Under the pieces are notes generated by a model. It made no database searches. It was not told where the DNA came from and was given only the letters and a program-made list of their open reading frames with translations. A stretch of 14,692 nucleotides of DNA from assembly GCA_014762585.1 (NCBI GenBank), contig JABURN010000252.1:1-14692 (forward strand), written 5' to 3'. Positions within the stretch are counted from its first letter, which is position 1. Each line of letters begins with the position of its first letter. Both the position numbers and the translations under genes were made by a program. Shown piece after piece: positions 1-7,848 of this stretch. This DNA is from Methylophaga sp. Lineage in GTDB: Bacteria; Pseudomonadota; Gammaproteobacteria; Nitrosococcales; Methylophagaceae.

Positions 1-1
1 T

Positions 2-757
2 CGTCTGATGTTTATTATAGACATTCTCAATGATCTTGGCATCGAGCTGGTAGAAATCGATTTTTTTGATACGGATGAACTTGGCACATTTTCCGGTGAA
101 ATTGAACGTCAACTGTCTCCCAGAGAATGTGCGCTGATAAAGGCAAAAAAAGCAGCTGAGCTCAGTGGGCTCAATGTGGGGCTCGGCAGTGAGGGTAGTT
201 TTGGTGGTGGGCCACTTAGTGGTCTTTTGAGCTGGAATCAGGAAATCATCTGTCTTTATCAAAAAGAACCTGAGCTGATTATATATGCCAGTGCAGAGGG
301 GCCTACCGCGCTCAGAGCCATTAAGGCGGACAGTCTGGACGAGTTAATGGGCAAAATATCCGATTTTGATCAGCAAAAATGGATTGTTCGCTGTCCAGAC
401 GGAATTTTGAAAGGACTCTCTGCCGCTGAAGTGATGACCATTCACCAGGCACCTTTTACCGAATGGCCTGTGGTACTGGAGCCGGACCTGAGAGCGATGA
501 ACTCACCGCTCAGGCAGATCATGATTCAAAAAGCTGCGCTGAATCTGGCTGAACGGATGCAGACGAAATGTCCCCACTGTGAGGCCGTCGATTTCTGGCC
601 GGATGAGAAAGAATTCGGACCCGCTTGTCAGCTCTGCGGTTATCCCACCAACGAAGTGAAATCCCTGATTAGCTATTGCAAATCCTGTGGCCACAAACAG
701 TCACAGACTATCCTTGAAACAGGCAGTGAGCGCTTTTGTAATCAATGTAATCCATAA
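2..757 (+). CDS. DUF6671 family protein with C-terminal zinc ribbons (5' end outside window)
   Basis: I recognise this as a DUF6671-type protein, a family with no established function. Typical stretches are LGTFSGEIER near the N-terminus, LGSEGSFGGGP around residue 60, and the DLRAMNSPLR block ahead of the cysteines. The C-terminus has four CxxC pairs (CPHC 188-191, CQLC 207-210, CKSC 224-227, CNQC 244-247, counted from the ATG at 8), which can form two zinc ribbons. The frame is open to the left edge through bases 2-7 (Arg-Leu). Family members normally carry about 25 more residues before this point, so the ATG at 8 is probably an internal methionine and the true start lies outside the window. 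It has no signal peptide and is presumably cytoplasmic. The gene ends 23 bases before the sigma-28 promoter of the chemoreceptor. Confidence is high for a real gene, good for the family, and nil for a specific function. Confidence 0.85.
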   Translation, partial: RLMFIIDILNDLGIELVEIDFFDTDELGTFSGEIERQLSPRECALIKAKKAAELSGLNVGLGSEGSFGGGPLSGLLSWNQEIICLYQKEPELIIYASAEGPTALRAIKADSLDELMGKISDFDQQKWIVRCPDGILKGLSAAEVMTIHQAPFTEWPVVLEPDLRAMNSPLRQIMIQKAALNLAERMQTKCPHCEAVDFWPDEKEFGPACQLCGYPTNEVKSLISYCKSCGHKQSQTILETGSERFCNQCNP

Positions 758-780
758 ACACCGTTGCCTATCTGTTCGCC

Positions 781-807
781 TAAAGTTAAGCGGGATCAGG
801 GCGATAT
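781..807 (+). promoter_or_regulatory. Sigma-28 (FliA) flagellar-class promoter for the chemoreceptor
   Basis: The sequence shows TAAAGTTA, exactly 11 bases of spacer (789-799), then GGCGATAT. The known enterobacterial sigma-28 consensus is TAAAGTTT-N11-GCCGATAA, so the match is 7/8 and 6/8 with ideal spacing. Transcription would start near 814, upstream of both candidate start codons of the chemoreceptor (831 and 867). Chemoreceptor genes are classic members of this regulon, so position and target agree. Confidence 0.72.
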
Positions 808-866
808 CCTCTGTATAGAAAACATCAAGAATGGCTTCAGCCATCACTACACAGAGAGAGCACAAC

Positions 867-2789
867 GTGACTATACAAAAGAAATTCCTCATCGCACTGG
901 CGTCCTGCATGCTGTTGCTGGCAATGATCACTGTTGCCTCATTAACATATTCGGAAAATCAATCCCTGCATAAACGCCTCTCTTCACAGGCAGAACAGCT
1001 ATCCAGCTCCACTTCGAAGATGCTGAATGTAGTCAACAATCTGATGCTGGATCAGGTGAAGAGCAGCATGCGTTCGACGCTTGATATCATCAAAAGCAAA
1101 GGACGAATTACTCAATCCGGCTCAGTCAGCATCAATGGAAAGGAAGTCACCAATATCAGCTTCGGTGGCGACAGCCAGGCCCTGAACTATGGCCTCGTTG
1201 ATAAAGTCACTCAACTGAATGGGGGCACAGCCACCATATTCAGCAGACATAATGATGACTTCGTCAGAGTCAGCACCAATGTCCAGAAAGAGGGAAAACG
1301 GGCTATTGGTACTATTCTCGATCCGGATGGCCTTGCGATCAAAAAAATCCGTGAGGGCGAGGCTTTCTATGGGGTTGTCGATATTCTCGGTGAACCCTAT
1401 TTCACGGGGTATGAGCCATTAAAAAATGCCTTTGGTGAGGTTGTCGGCATTGCCTATGTTGGCTACAAGGTCAATATGGAAGAGGTCAATGCCGTGATCG
1501 CTTCCGGTAAGCTCCTCGATCAGGGGTTTATCGCGCTCATCGATGGCAAGAATGAAATCCGCCAGCATTCCTCCCACCAGACAGAAACGGTCATCAGAGA
1601 GGTGATTGAGAACCCCGGGTCAAACTGGATACTGAAGCAACAATCATTCACACCCTGGGGCTATGACATTATCGTGGGCTACTCTGAAGCAGATATTTCT
1701 ACACTGTTGTGGCAAAAAGCATTGATGTATTTTCTGGTGGCTTCTGTGCTGGGCTTTGCAGTGGTGGGGCTGGTTTATTACCTGCTGCAGCGGGTGGTAG
1801 TCAGTCGTCTGACCCAAACGACAAATGCGCTTGTATCAATCACGGAAGGGGAAGGCGATCTCACGCAAAGATTTAATTCCAGCAGCGGTGATGAATTTGG
1901 CCATATGGCCAATGGATTCGACAAACTGCTTGAACGAGTGAGGCAGACTATCGTCAGTGTGGAAGCCAAATCAAAAGAACTGGTCACTGCATCGGAATCC
2001 TTGAACAGGATTGCTCAGGATTCAGACAGGATCAGTAAAGAACAGGCCGAAGAGACAGAGCAGGCAGCCACTGCTGTGAACGAAATGAGTGCCACAGCAC
2101 AAAGTGTGGCTGAAAGCACGATGTCGGGTGAGCAGGCATCGAATCAGGTTCAGCAACAGGCCTCCGAAGCCTCACAGTTTTTAAAACAGATGGCCGCTGC
2201 GCTCAAGGCTCAAGCCGAAGAAATCAAAGCTTCAGAAGAGACACTACTGTCTTTGAAGAAAGCGAGTTCTGATATCGGACAGGTATCAGAAGTCATCCAC
2301 AACATCGCTGAGCAGACTAACCTGCTGTCACTGAATGCAGCCATTGAAGCAGCCAGAGCAGGCGAATCAGGACGTGGATTTTCTGTTGTCGCCGATGAGG
2401 TGAGAAACCTGGCCGGAAAAACGCAAAGCTCCACCGGGGAAATTGAAAAATTGATTGAGCGTCTGCATCAGGATGTAGAAAAAGTGTCACAGACCATGCT
2501 GCTCCAGATTGATCATGCCAATCAAAATGTGCAATCCAGCGAGACTGCCATTGCTGCGATAGATGGTGTTCTTACCGCTGCGGATAGGATTCACGCGCTG
2601 AACACCGAAATAGCCAGTGCTGCAGAAGAGCAGAGCGCTGTTTCTGAGGAAGTCAGCCGCAATGTCACCAGTATCAAGGACAATGCACGAGAAAGTGCTT
2701 CATTTGCAGAGGAGACATCCAGAGCCAGTCAAAAACTTCAGAGTATGGCTGTCGCAATCAGTGACATGATGTCGAAATACAAAACCTGA
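867..2789 (+). CDS. Methyl-accepting chemotaxis protein, Cache-HAMP-MCPsignal
   Basis: A transmembrane chemoreceptor that reports ligand binding to CheA/CheW and so to the flagellar motor. From the GTG at 867 (640 residues): first membrane helix about 7-28; periplasmic domain about 29-284 that looks like the Cache_3-Cache_2/sCache type, with the typical run [19 protein letters not shown]; second membrane helix about 285-308; HAMP about 309-362; a long cytoplasmic coiled coil; and the conserved hairpin tip [19 protein letters not shown] starting at 482. No CheR-tethering pentapeptide is visible at the C-terminus. An in-frame ATG at 831 would add 12 residues but lacks a ribosome binding site. 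GTG 867 has GAGAG about 7 bases upstream and gives a normal MCP N-terminus (positively charged, then hydrophobic), so I prefer it. The gene stands alone behind a sigma-28 promoter and ends at a strong terminator. The ligand is unknown; Cache domains often bind small organic acids or amines. Confidence 0.95.
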   Translation: MTIQKKFLIALASCMLLLAMITVASLTYSENQSLHKRLSSQAEQLSSSTSKMLNVVNNLMLDQVKSSMRSTLDIIKSKGRITQSGSVSINGKEVTNISFGGDSQALNYGLVDKVTQLNGGTATIFSRHNDDFVRVSTNVQKEGKRAIGTILDPDGLAIKKIREGEAFYGVVDILGEPYFTGYEPLKNAFGEVVGIAYVGYKVNMEEVNAVIASGKLLDQGFIALIDGKNEIRQHSSHQTETVIREVIENPGSNWILKQQSFTPWGYDIIVGYSEADISTLLWQKALMYFLVASVLGFAVVGLVYYLLQRVVVSRLTQTTNALVSITEGEGDLTQRFNSSSGDEFGHMANGFDKLLERVRQTIVSVEAKSKELVTASESLNRIAQDSDRISKEQAEETEQAATAVNEMSATAQSVAESTMSGEQASNQVQQQASEASQFLKQMAAALKAQAEEIKASEETLLSLKKASSDIGQVSEVIHNIAEQTNLLSLNAAIEAARAGESGRGFSVVADEVRNLAGKTQSSTGEIEKLIERLHQDVEKVSQTMLLQIDHANQNVQSSETAIAAIDGVLTAADRIHALNTEIASAAEEQSAVSEEVSRNVTSIKDNARESASFAEETSRASQKLQSMAVAISDMMSKYKT

Positions 2790-2820
2790 GTTTCGCTGCC
2801 GGCTTCTTCAAAGAGCAACA

Positions 2821-2850
2821 AACAAAGCCCTCACATGAGGGCTTTGTTTT
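2821..2850. terminator. Bidirectional intrinsic terminator
   Basis: Perfect inverted repeat: AACAAAGCCCTCA (2821-2833) pairs with TGAGGGCTTTGTT (2836-2848), with the innermost bases forming a tight loop. It is followed by TTTT on the plus strand and preceded by A-rich sequence that serves as a U-tract on the minus strand. It lies between the convergent ends of the chemoreceptor (2789) and the conserved minus-strand gene (2861), so it can serve both. Confidence 0.87.
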
Positions 2851-2860
2851 GAGTATAGAG

Positions 2861-4267
2861 TTAGGATTTGTAACCGAATAACTGCTGAGTTTTGATTTTA
2901 TCCGCCACAACTTCAGGCACCAGATTTTCCCAGCCTGGTTGGTTATCGGTGATCATTTTCAGTACATCAGGGGAGAAGATATCCAGATAGTCCTCGTTGA
3001 ACTCCTGAATCTGTTCAATCTCGTCGTTTTGTAACAGGTACTGATACAGATGTTTCTGCTGATCAGCTACTTCCAGGTTGTCGACCTTATATAAGGTCTT
3101 TGATGCGGCGTCCTTATATGGGTAAATGTACAACTTCACATTGTTTTTAAACAGCCGGCCGAATCCTTCCAGGATGCCGCCTTTCAGATCAGCGTAGTAC
3201 TTGTCATCAAACAGCTCGATAAGACTGTGAGCGCCCATCGTGATACCAATCCGGCGTTTGGTGTAGCGAGATAAATAAGTCGCCAGCCGATAGTATTCCG
3301 GGTAGTCAGAAATCATCACCGTATGACCGGTAGCTTCCAGCACATCGGCACGACTGATGAAGTCTTCGAGATCGATGCCATCATCACCGCTGTGCAGGTT
3401 ATGCATAGTGATTTCCATGATCGAAATAGTCTCATCCGGCGCAGAATCATCTTCGGCTTCAAACTGCTTCCTGGCGGCATTGAGCATATCGATGTTTACA
3501 TGGGTCACCGGGCGGAATCGGCCACGCTCAACCAGTACGTTTTTCTTACGCAAATGTTCCGAAGGCTGCAGGACTTTGCCATCAGCCGAGAACATCGCCG
3601 CATCACTCAGGCCGAGCTGAACCAGTCTCAAGCTCACTACACGATTATCGACATGCAGGAAGGCATCACCACTAAGATCGATCATATCGACTTCGATGCG
3701 ATCGGTGGTCAAATTATCCAGCAGAGATTTAACCAGCAGATCCGGGTTATGGCTGAGATGAAATGCACCATAAATCAGGTTGACCCCGATAATACCCAGT
3801 GCTTCCTGCTGCAAAGCATTTTCATTATCCAGCATGCGAACATGAATAATGATATCGCTGGGAGCAGCATGGGGCTCGGTCTGAAAACGGATGCCCAGCC
3901 AGCCATGACATTCGTTTGTGCCATGGTAATTACGGGCTGAGACGGTGTCAGCAAAAGCAAAAAAGGCCGTGTTATCGCCGCGTTGTTCACTCAGGCGTTC
4001 GATATTGAGTTTGTATTCAATATCCAGCATATCCTCAAGCCGTTCACGACACACATAACGGGGCGCTTTGCCGTAAATATCATCACTGACCTTCATGTCA
4101 TAGGCAGAGATACTCTTGGCAATAGTGCCGGCAGCGCCACCGACCCGGAAAAACCAGCGGACGACTTCCTGCCCCGCGCCAATTTCGGCAAATGAACCAT
4201 AACGGATTTCGTCGAGGTTAACTTCAAGTGCTTTGGCCCCGGGGGAGAGCGGTTTGTGTTGTTCCAT
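2861..4267 (-). CDS. Conserved 468-residue cytoplasmic protein of unknown function
   Basis: I recognise the family from its near-invariant N-terminal block (RYGSFAEIGAGQEVVRWFF, then RVGGAAGTIAKSISAYDM) and the middle block CHGWLGIRFQTEP followed by DIIIHVRMLDNENALQQEALG. Homologues appear in databases under misleading names such as 'TonB-dependent receptor'. That cannot apply here: there is no signal peptide, no beta-barrel pattern and no TonB box, and at 468 residues it is too short. The protein is soluble, acidic in its last third, and has no Walker or other nucleotide-binding motif that I can see. The strong block conservation suggests an enzyme or scaffold. The start ATG has GAGG about 5 bases upstream. 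It lies 160 bases downstream of the solute-binding protein gene on the same strand; nothing shows a functional link. Function unassigned. Confidence 0.85.
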   Translation of the reverse strand: MEQHKPLSPGAKALEVNLDEIRYGSFAEIGAGQEVVRWFFRVGGAAGTIAKSISAYDMKVSDDIYGKAPRYVCRERLEDMLDIEYKLNIERLSEQRGDNTAFFAFADTVSARNYHGTNECHGWLGIRFQTEPHAAPSDIIIHVRMLDNENALQQEALGIIGVNLIYGAFHLSHNPDLLVKSLLDNLTTDRIEVDMIDLSGDAFLHVDNRVVSLRLVQLGLSDAAMFSADGKVLQPSEHLRKKNVLVERGRFRPVTHVNIDMLNAARKQFEAEDDSAPDETISIMEITMHNLHSGDDGIDLEDFISRADVLEATGHTVMISDYPEYYRLATYLSRYTKRRIGITMGAHSLIELFDDKYYADLKGGILEGFGRLFKNNVKLYIYPYKDAASKTLYKVDNLEVADQQKHLYQYLLQNDEIEQIQEFNEDYLDIFSPDVLKMITDNQPGWENLVPEVVADKIKTQQLFGYKS

Positions 4268-4427
4268 AAAGCCTCAGTTGTTCTGATCTCAGTGGCTCAG
4301 TGTAACGTCTAACAGTGATTCCTGTAATGGCTGTCTGAGTTCATCGTCAGGACAGAGCCTGCCTTATTGCGTGAAAACATTACAAAACGAGAGTTTCAGT
4401 GGGGTTCTGTCAGAGCCAGCTGAGGAA

Positions 4428-5165
4428 TTAGTCTTTCGACTGCCTTGCCCAGGTTTCAAGTTTGGCCTCAACTGCCGAGAACTCATCGATATGCTTCTGT
4501 AGTTTCTGCAGGAACGCATTCTCACCTTCGGTGACTGCCATCACATGAGTTTCAGTGAATAAATCCCAGGGGCCAGGCTCATAACCTTTCGCTCTGAGCC
4601 ACCACACTGCATTGGCGACGGGCATATTCAGGTTGTTCAGATTTTCCATGGGTTCAGGAATGGCACCGCGGCTTTCCAGGGCTTGGCTGTATTGATTGAC
4701 GACGGGCAGGGCAACCTTGACCTCATCGATATCTGTTGTTTTGTCCTGAGCGTGTGGAAAGCCAATAGTGATTCGAGTCTTGAAGTAAGGCTCGGTGTGA
4801 ACAATCCCTTTGGTTTTAGGGGACTGCTGAGTCAGTCCGCCCATGACTACATGGACCTGATGTTGCGAGAGGGCTTGCAACAATTCAGTTTCTGTACCCC
4901 AGTGCCATTCAACTTTGGCATTCAGAGAGTCCGCAAAAACCAGAATGATTTCGGCTTCGACACCTTCAGCCCCCGAGTCTGTTCGAATTACCCACGGTGG
5001 ATTTTCAGTGACACCGACTTTGAGCACGCCATCCTTAACATTATCCAGCGTGTCATTGGCATCATTAGGAAACTGACAGGCGCTGCTCATCAGCGCGGTC
5101 AGGACAATGAAGAAGCATAAGAATGGTCTGATTACACGATACTTTACTGATTGATACCGACCCAT
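4428..5165 (-). CDS. Orphan periplasmic solute-binding protein, SBP_bac_3-like, probable lipoprotein
   Basis: 245 residues. A basic N-terminus is followed by a hydrophobic run (FLCFFIVLTALM) and SSAC, a weak lipobox with Cys30 as the likely lipidated residue; the -3 position is Ser instead of the usual Leu. The mature part begins VLKVGVTENPPWVI, a standard lobe-1 start of family-3 solute-binding proteins, with GVEAEIILVFADSL and VVMGGLTQQSPKTKG following. In amino-acid-binding members the second stretch reads roughly T-P-E-R and its Arg clamps the ligand carboxylate. Here that position is Thr, so an ordinary amino-acid ligand is doubtful. No ABC permease or ATPase gene is adjacent. The ATG at 5165 is chosen because AAGGAGG lies 5 bases upstream; a TTG at 5189 also opens the frame but has no such site. 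It could be a sensor or scavenging component and not part of a transporter. Confidence 0.86.
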   Translation of the reverse strand: MGRYQSVKYRVIRPFLCFFIVLTALMSSACQFPNDANDTLDNVKDGVLKVGVTENPPWVIRTDSGAEGVEAEIILVFADSLNAKVEWHWGTETELLQALSQHQVHVVMGGLTQQSPKTKGIVHTEPYFKTRITIGFPHAQDKTTDIDEVKVALPVVNQYSQALESRGAIPEPMENLNNLNMPVANAVWWLRAKGYEPGPWDLFTETHVMAVTEGENAFLQKLQKHIDEFSAVEAKLETWARQSKD

Positions 5166-5170
5166 CCCTG

Positions 5171-5177
5171 CCTCCTT
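5171..5177 (-). promoter_or_regulatory. Ribosome binding site fixing the solute-binding protein start
   Basis: Perfect AAGGAGG on the minus strand, 5 bases before the ATG at 5165. It lies inside the frame opened by the TTG at 5189, so it decides in favour of the shorter protein. Confidence 0.8.
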
Positions 5178-5321
5178 TTTGATCTGCAATGTTCCAGGTT
5201 AAAACTGCATGTCATTATTTAAATTTGTGGCCTGTTTCGCCACTTGTTGTGAGTCTCCTCCAATATGCCATATTCGTTGTTGAACCAGGTCGATTCAGTT
5301 CACATCCCGATCAAAATGAAA

Positions 5322-5367
5322 CCGATCCTCACGCATGAGTGCCTTAATGTATCAGCGTGAGAACCGG
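5322..5367. other. Imperfect long hairpin between the small unknown gene and the solute-binding protein gene
   Basis: CTCACGC (5328-5334) pairs exactly with GCGTGAG (5355-5361). The stem can extend outward to CCG/CGG across a three-base internal mismatch, with a loop of about 20 bases. There is no U-tract, so it is not a typical intrinsic terminator. The 5166-5424 interval also holds a 13-base palindrome-like AATATGCCATATT (5262-5274) and a small GTGGC/GCCAC hairpin (5227-5243). They could be leader structure or operators for the minus-strand solute-binding protein gene. Function unknown. Confidence 0.3.
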
Positions 5368-5424
5368 AACCAGTTTTAGCGGGGCATTAACAATGTCTGA
5401 ATTAAATACTTTTGTCTGACTCGC

Positions 5425-5703
5425 TTAGCCGCGATGAGATGGGGAGGCGTCAGACAAGTTGTCAATCAGGTAGGATTCGGCATGCTCCAGTGCCAGGGGA
5501 TAATCAAACACTGCCCCTTCTTCCATTAATGTCTGCAGCTTTGCCTCGATATCCTCTTTGTTGTGCCTTTCTGTCTGCATCGCAGTCATATAGGCGTACT
5601 TGGCAGCCACTTCCTCAGGCGATTCATGAGCGGTTCCGCCATTATCAATAATTTGCACAACCTCTTTTACAGATTCTGTCTGTTTCAGTTCCTCAGAAAT
5701 CAT
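5425..5703 (-). CDS. Small acidic protein of unknown function
   Basis: 92 residues, not recognised. It has no signal peptide, membrane segment or cysteine. The sequence is predominantly helical in character and acidic (PEEVAAKYAYM, EDIEAKLQTLMEEGAVFDYP, ALEHAESYLIDNL). Two ATGs occur two codons apart. AAGGAG touches the outer ATG at 5709 directly, leaving no spacing, whereas it sits 6 bases before the ATG at 5703, so I choose 5703. The clear ribosome binding site is the main evidence that this is a real gene. It is flanked by long gene-free stretches and is probably transcribed alone. Confidence 0.68.
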   Translation of the reverse strand: MISEELKQTESVKEVVQIIDNGGTAHESPEEVAAKYAYMTAMQTERHNKEDIEAKLQTLMEEGAVFDYPLALEHAESYLIDNLSDASPSHRG

Positions 5704-6139
5704 TATCATCTCCTTACAACTAAATTAAAAATCACAGCAAGAACTTATAAACAGCTGCCGTTTCAGCATCCATTCCATGCTATTAAATCGTTTGTATTTC
5801 AAATCTCAGCGGTGCGGGCAACGACTGTGTTTTGTCATGCGTTGTTCTGAATGCTGTCAGCCAATTCATGTGATTTTTGATGATCTCTTACCATTTGGTG
5901 ACCGAAACTTTACAAAAAGTTCACGTTTTTCCGAATCATCTTTTTATGATTGCAGCGAATGCACCAGCGAACGCTTAATGGAACCATATCTGGTGTGCTT
6001 CACATATGAGTTCAACCTGAATCCATCAACTGCACTGAAGGAGTGATAACGCTTTGATGATAATCCATGATGCAGCTATAAGGCATCAGTCCCATGGGAA
6101 GTGAGGAAGATCGCTTGTGATCCTCGTAGCAGGCGGCGA
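5704..6139. other. AT-rich gene-free interval
   Basis: Apart from the leader of the small minus-strand gene, I see no convincing gene in these roughly 430 bases. A plus-strand frame at 5777-6046 (89 codons) has two CSEC motifs but no ribosome binding site and no recognisable domain. A GTG/CAC plus AACTT/AAGTT hairpin near 5902-5928 and a bulged GAGG...CCTC hairpin near 6102-6126 are present. The latter lies just past the stop of the AAA+ gene and could be a weak terminator, though it has no clear U-tract. Confidence 0.4.
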
Positions 6140-7753
6140 TTAGATTTCGGTGATTTTAATAGCTCGGAACATGGCGCACTGGCGAAAAACATTGATGTCG
6201 GGCTCGACATTCATGTTTCTTGATACCCGTAACACCAGTCGCAACAGCATTTTCATATCCCGTGGGCTGATTTCCTGAAAGGTTGCCAGTAAGATCTTCA
6301 GCAAATCATCTGATAATTCAAAGTCATATTGTCTGGCAAAGACCTGCCAGATTCTGGCCGCATTTTCCGGCGTCGGTATTTCGTACTCAATGATGGCCGC
6401 ACAGCGTGAAATGATCGCCTCGTCGATGTCGGAAGGACGGTTAGTGGTCATAAACAGCAAACCACTGAAATATTCCATTGTTCGCAGGAATTCGGCGACG
6501 ATGGCGTTTTGTTCGATGTTGTCACTGCGTGTGACGATGAACACATCAGCCTCATCCAGCAGCAGTACGCAGTTCCAGCGTTCAGCCCGCGAGAAAATGA
6601 CTCTCAGATTCGCTTCAATATCTTTGGCATTGGTACCCAGAGATCCGGAATGCAGCAGATACAGTGGCCGCTCAATCAGCTCGGAATAAATCTCCGCAGT
6701 CAGGGTTTTACCCACACCAGGCACGCCTTTGCAGAGAATCACGTTACCGGCCGTTTTTCCTTCAATGATATCTCCGCTGAAAACATCGACATTGGTGGTC
6801 AACACATCCAGCAAGTCGTGATGCGTTTTGGGCAGGATAAGTTTGTCTTTGAGTGATTTATCGTACTCGTAGGGGCTCAGATAATCAGCATGAATCCAGA
6901 CAAAGCCATGTGTTTTCAAATTGAACACACGCAGCAGGGGCCACTCCGGCATGGCCAGGACATTATCCTCACCCTCAACCAGACAGGATTCTCTTAGCTG
7001 AGAATAGGTTTTGACATCACTGGCGGCCATATCGTGAATAACTTTGCCATCTATGGCAGAACCATCCGAGTTAGCCTGGGTTTTATCAGTGTATATCAGG
7101 CCACTGGCGATAAACTGCTCGGAAAACTGATCTTTGATCTCGCGGCAATAGCGGACATAACTGTCTTCATATTCCGCTTTCAATGCCGGAGTTTCTTTGA
7201 AAACCTGCTTCAGTTCCAGCGCTTCATTGATGCGTTTTTTGTTGACATCGCCGGGACCGAAAGCGATGTAGTCATGCTCAAAACCGAAATAGCCTTTTTT
7301 AAGGTTTGGTGAAAGATGACAGACATGCATCAGTAAGGATTCTTCGGCGTGGGCGGTAGCCGGTTTGTAGCTGAAGTCCGTGACCAGTGCCGGATACAGT
7401 TTGCCATCGGCTTTTTTTAGATAAACCCAGCCATCGATCAGATTATGCTTAAGGTAGGCTTCCAGGGTCGATGAAAAGGCCTTGAAGTTAGGGATGGCTG
7501 AATCAAATTCACCATCTCGGGCCAGCAGAATCGCTTCGATAGCCCGCTGTGATTTCACATCATCCAGTTTCTCCGCAACCTGCGCCATATCCTGCAAAGC
7601 GGGCAGGGATAGCTGGCGGGGCTCGATCTCCATTTCGGTGGTTTTGATGTAGCCACGACTGTCGGCTTCCTCTCTGGCGACTCTGTCACGATAGGGACTG
7701 AGCTCCTGGTGTTGCGTCGCTTTAATAAAGTCGTGAGAAACAATGAATGACAC
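6140..7753 (-). CDS. AAA+ ATPase with large N-terminal domain (DUF7025-like architecture)
   Basis: 537 residues. The C-terminal 210 residues form a complete classic AAA+ module: Walker A GVPGVGKT (343-350), Walker B LLLDEAD with D400/E401, sensor 1 MTTNRP, a likely arginine finger in EAIISRC, and a sensor-2 region SPRDMKMLLR. The preceding stretch (FVWIHADYLSPYEYD, then LILPKTHHDLLDVL and DIIEGKTAGNVILCKG) resembles the AAA ATPases carrying DUF7025 that are abundant in filamentous fungi. The first roughly 270 residues match nothing I can name. No membrane segment, HExxH protease motif or proteasome-type tail is visible, so a remodelling or unfoldase role for an unknown substrate is the best inference. 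The start is GTG with a weak AGG upstream; no better start lies near. The gene sits 95 bases downstream of the BCCT gene on the same strand, with a hairpin between them, so co-transcription is uncertain. Confidence 0.9.
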   Translation of the reverse strand: MSFIVSHDFIKATQHQELSPYRDRVAREEADSRGYIKTTEMEIEPRQLSLPALQDMAQVAEKLDDVKSQRAIEAILLARDGEFDSAIPNFKAFSSTLEAYLKHNLIDGWVYLKKADGKLYPALVTDFSYKPATAHAEESLLMHVCHLSPNLKKGYFGFEHDYIAFGPGDVNKKRINEALELKQVFKETPALKAEYEDSYVRYCREIKDQFSEQFIASGLIYTDKTQANSDGSAIDGKVIHDMAASDVKTYSQLRESCLVEGEDNVLAMPEWPLLRVFNLKTHGFVWIHADYLSPYEYDKSLKDKLILPKTHHDLLDVLTTNVDVFSGDIIEGKTAGNVILCKGVPGVGKTLTAEIYSELIERPLYLLHSGSLGTNAKDIEANLRVIFSRAERWNCVLLLDEADVFIVTRSDNIEQNAIVAEFLRTMEYFSGLLFMTTNRPSDIDEAIISRCAAIIEYEIPTPENAARIWQVFARQYDFELSDDLLKILLATFQEISPRDMKMLLRLVLRVSRNMNVEPDINVFRQCAMFRAIKITEI

Positions 7754-7786
7754 GTGACTGACCTGTTTTAAAATTAAATGGACTGG

Positions 7787-7807
7787 CTGAACTTCAGATT
7801 AGTTCAG
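7787..7807 (-). terminator. Possible terminator or attenuator between the BCCT and AAA+ genes
   Basis: Perfect 7-base stem CTGAACT (7787-7793) / AGTTCAG (7801-7807) with a 7-base loop, 41 bases past the BCCT stop. On the minus strand a T-rich run begins about 8 bases after the stem, which is rather far for a strong intrinsic terminator. Confidence 0.38.
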
Positions 7808-7848
7808 TACTGGCGCATGTTCGGCTGAGTCAAACCCGCTTCAGGTGC

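Noticed and set aside
3323..3940. 205-codon plus-strand open frame
   Set aside because: It lies fully antisense to the conserved 468-residue gene, has no recognisable domain and no ribosome binding site; it is a shadow of that gene's codon pattern.
2861..4267. TonB-dependent receptor annotation
   Set aside because: No signal peptide, plug domain, TonB box or beta-barrel pattern; at 468 residues it is also too short.
5777..6046. 89-codon plus-strand frame with two CSEC motifs
   Set aside because: No ribosome binding site before either methionine, low-complexity feel and no domain; it is probably chance in an AT-rich gap, though the cysteine pairs kept me from dismissing it at once.
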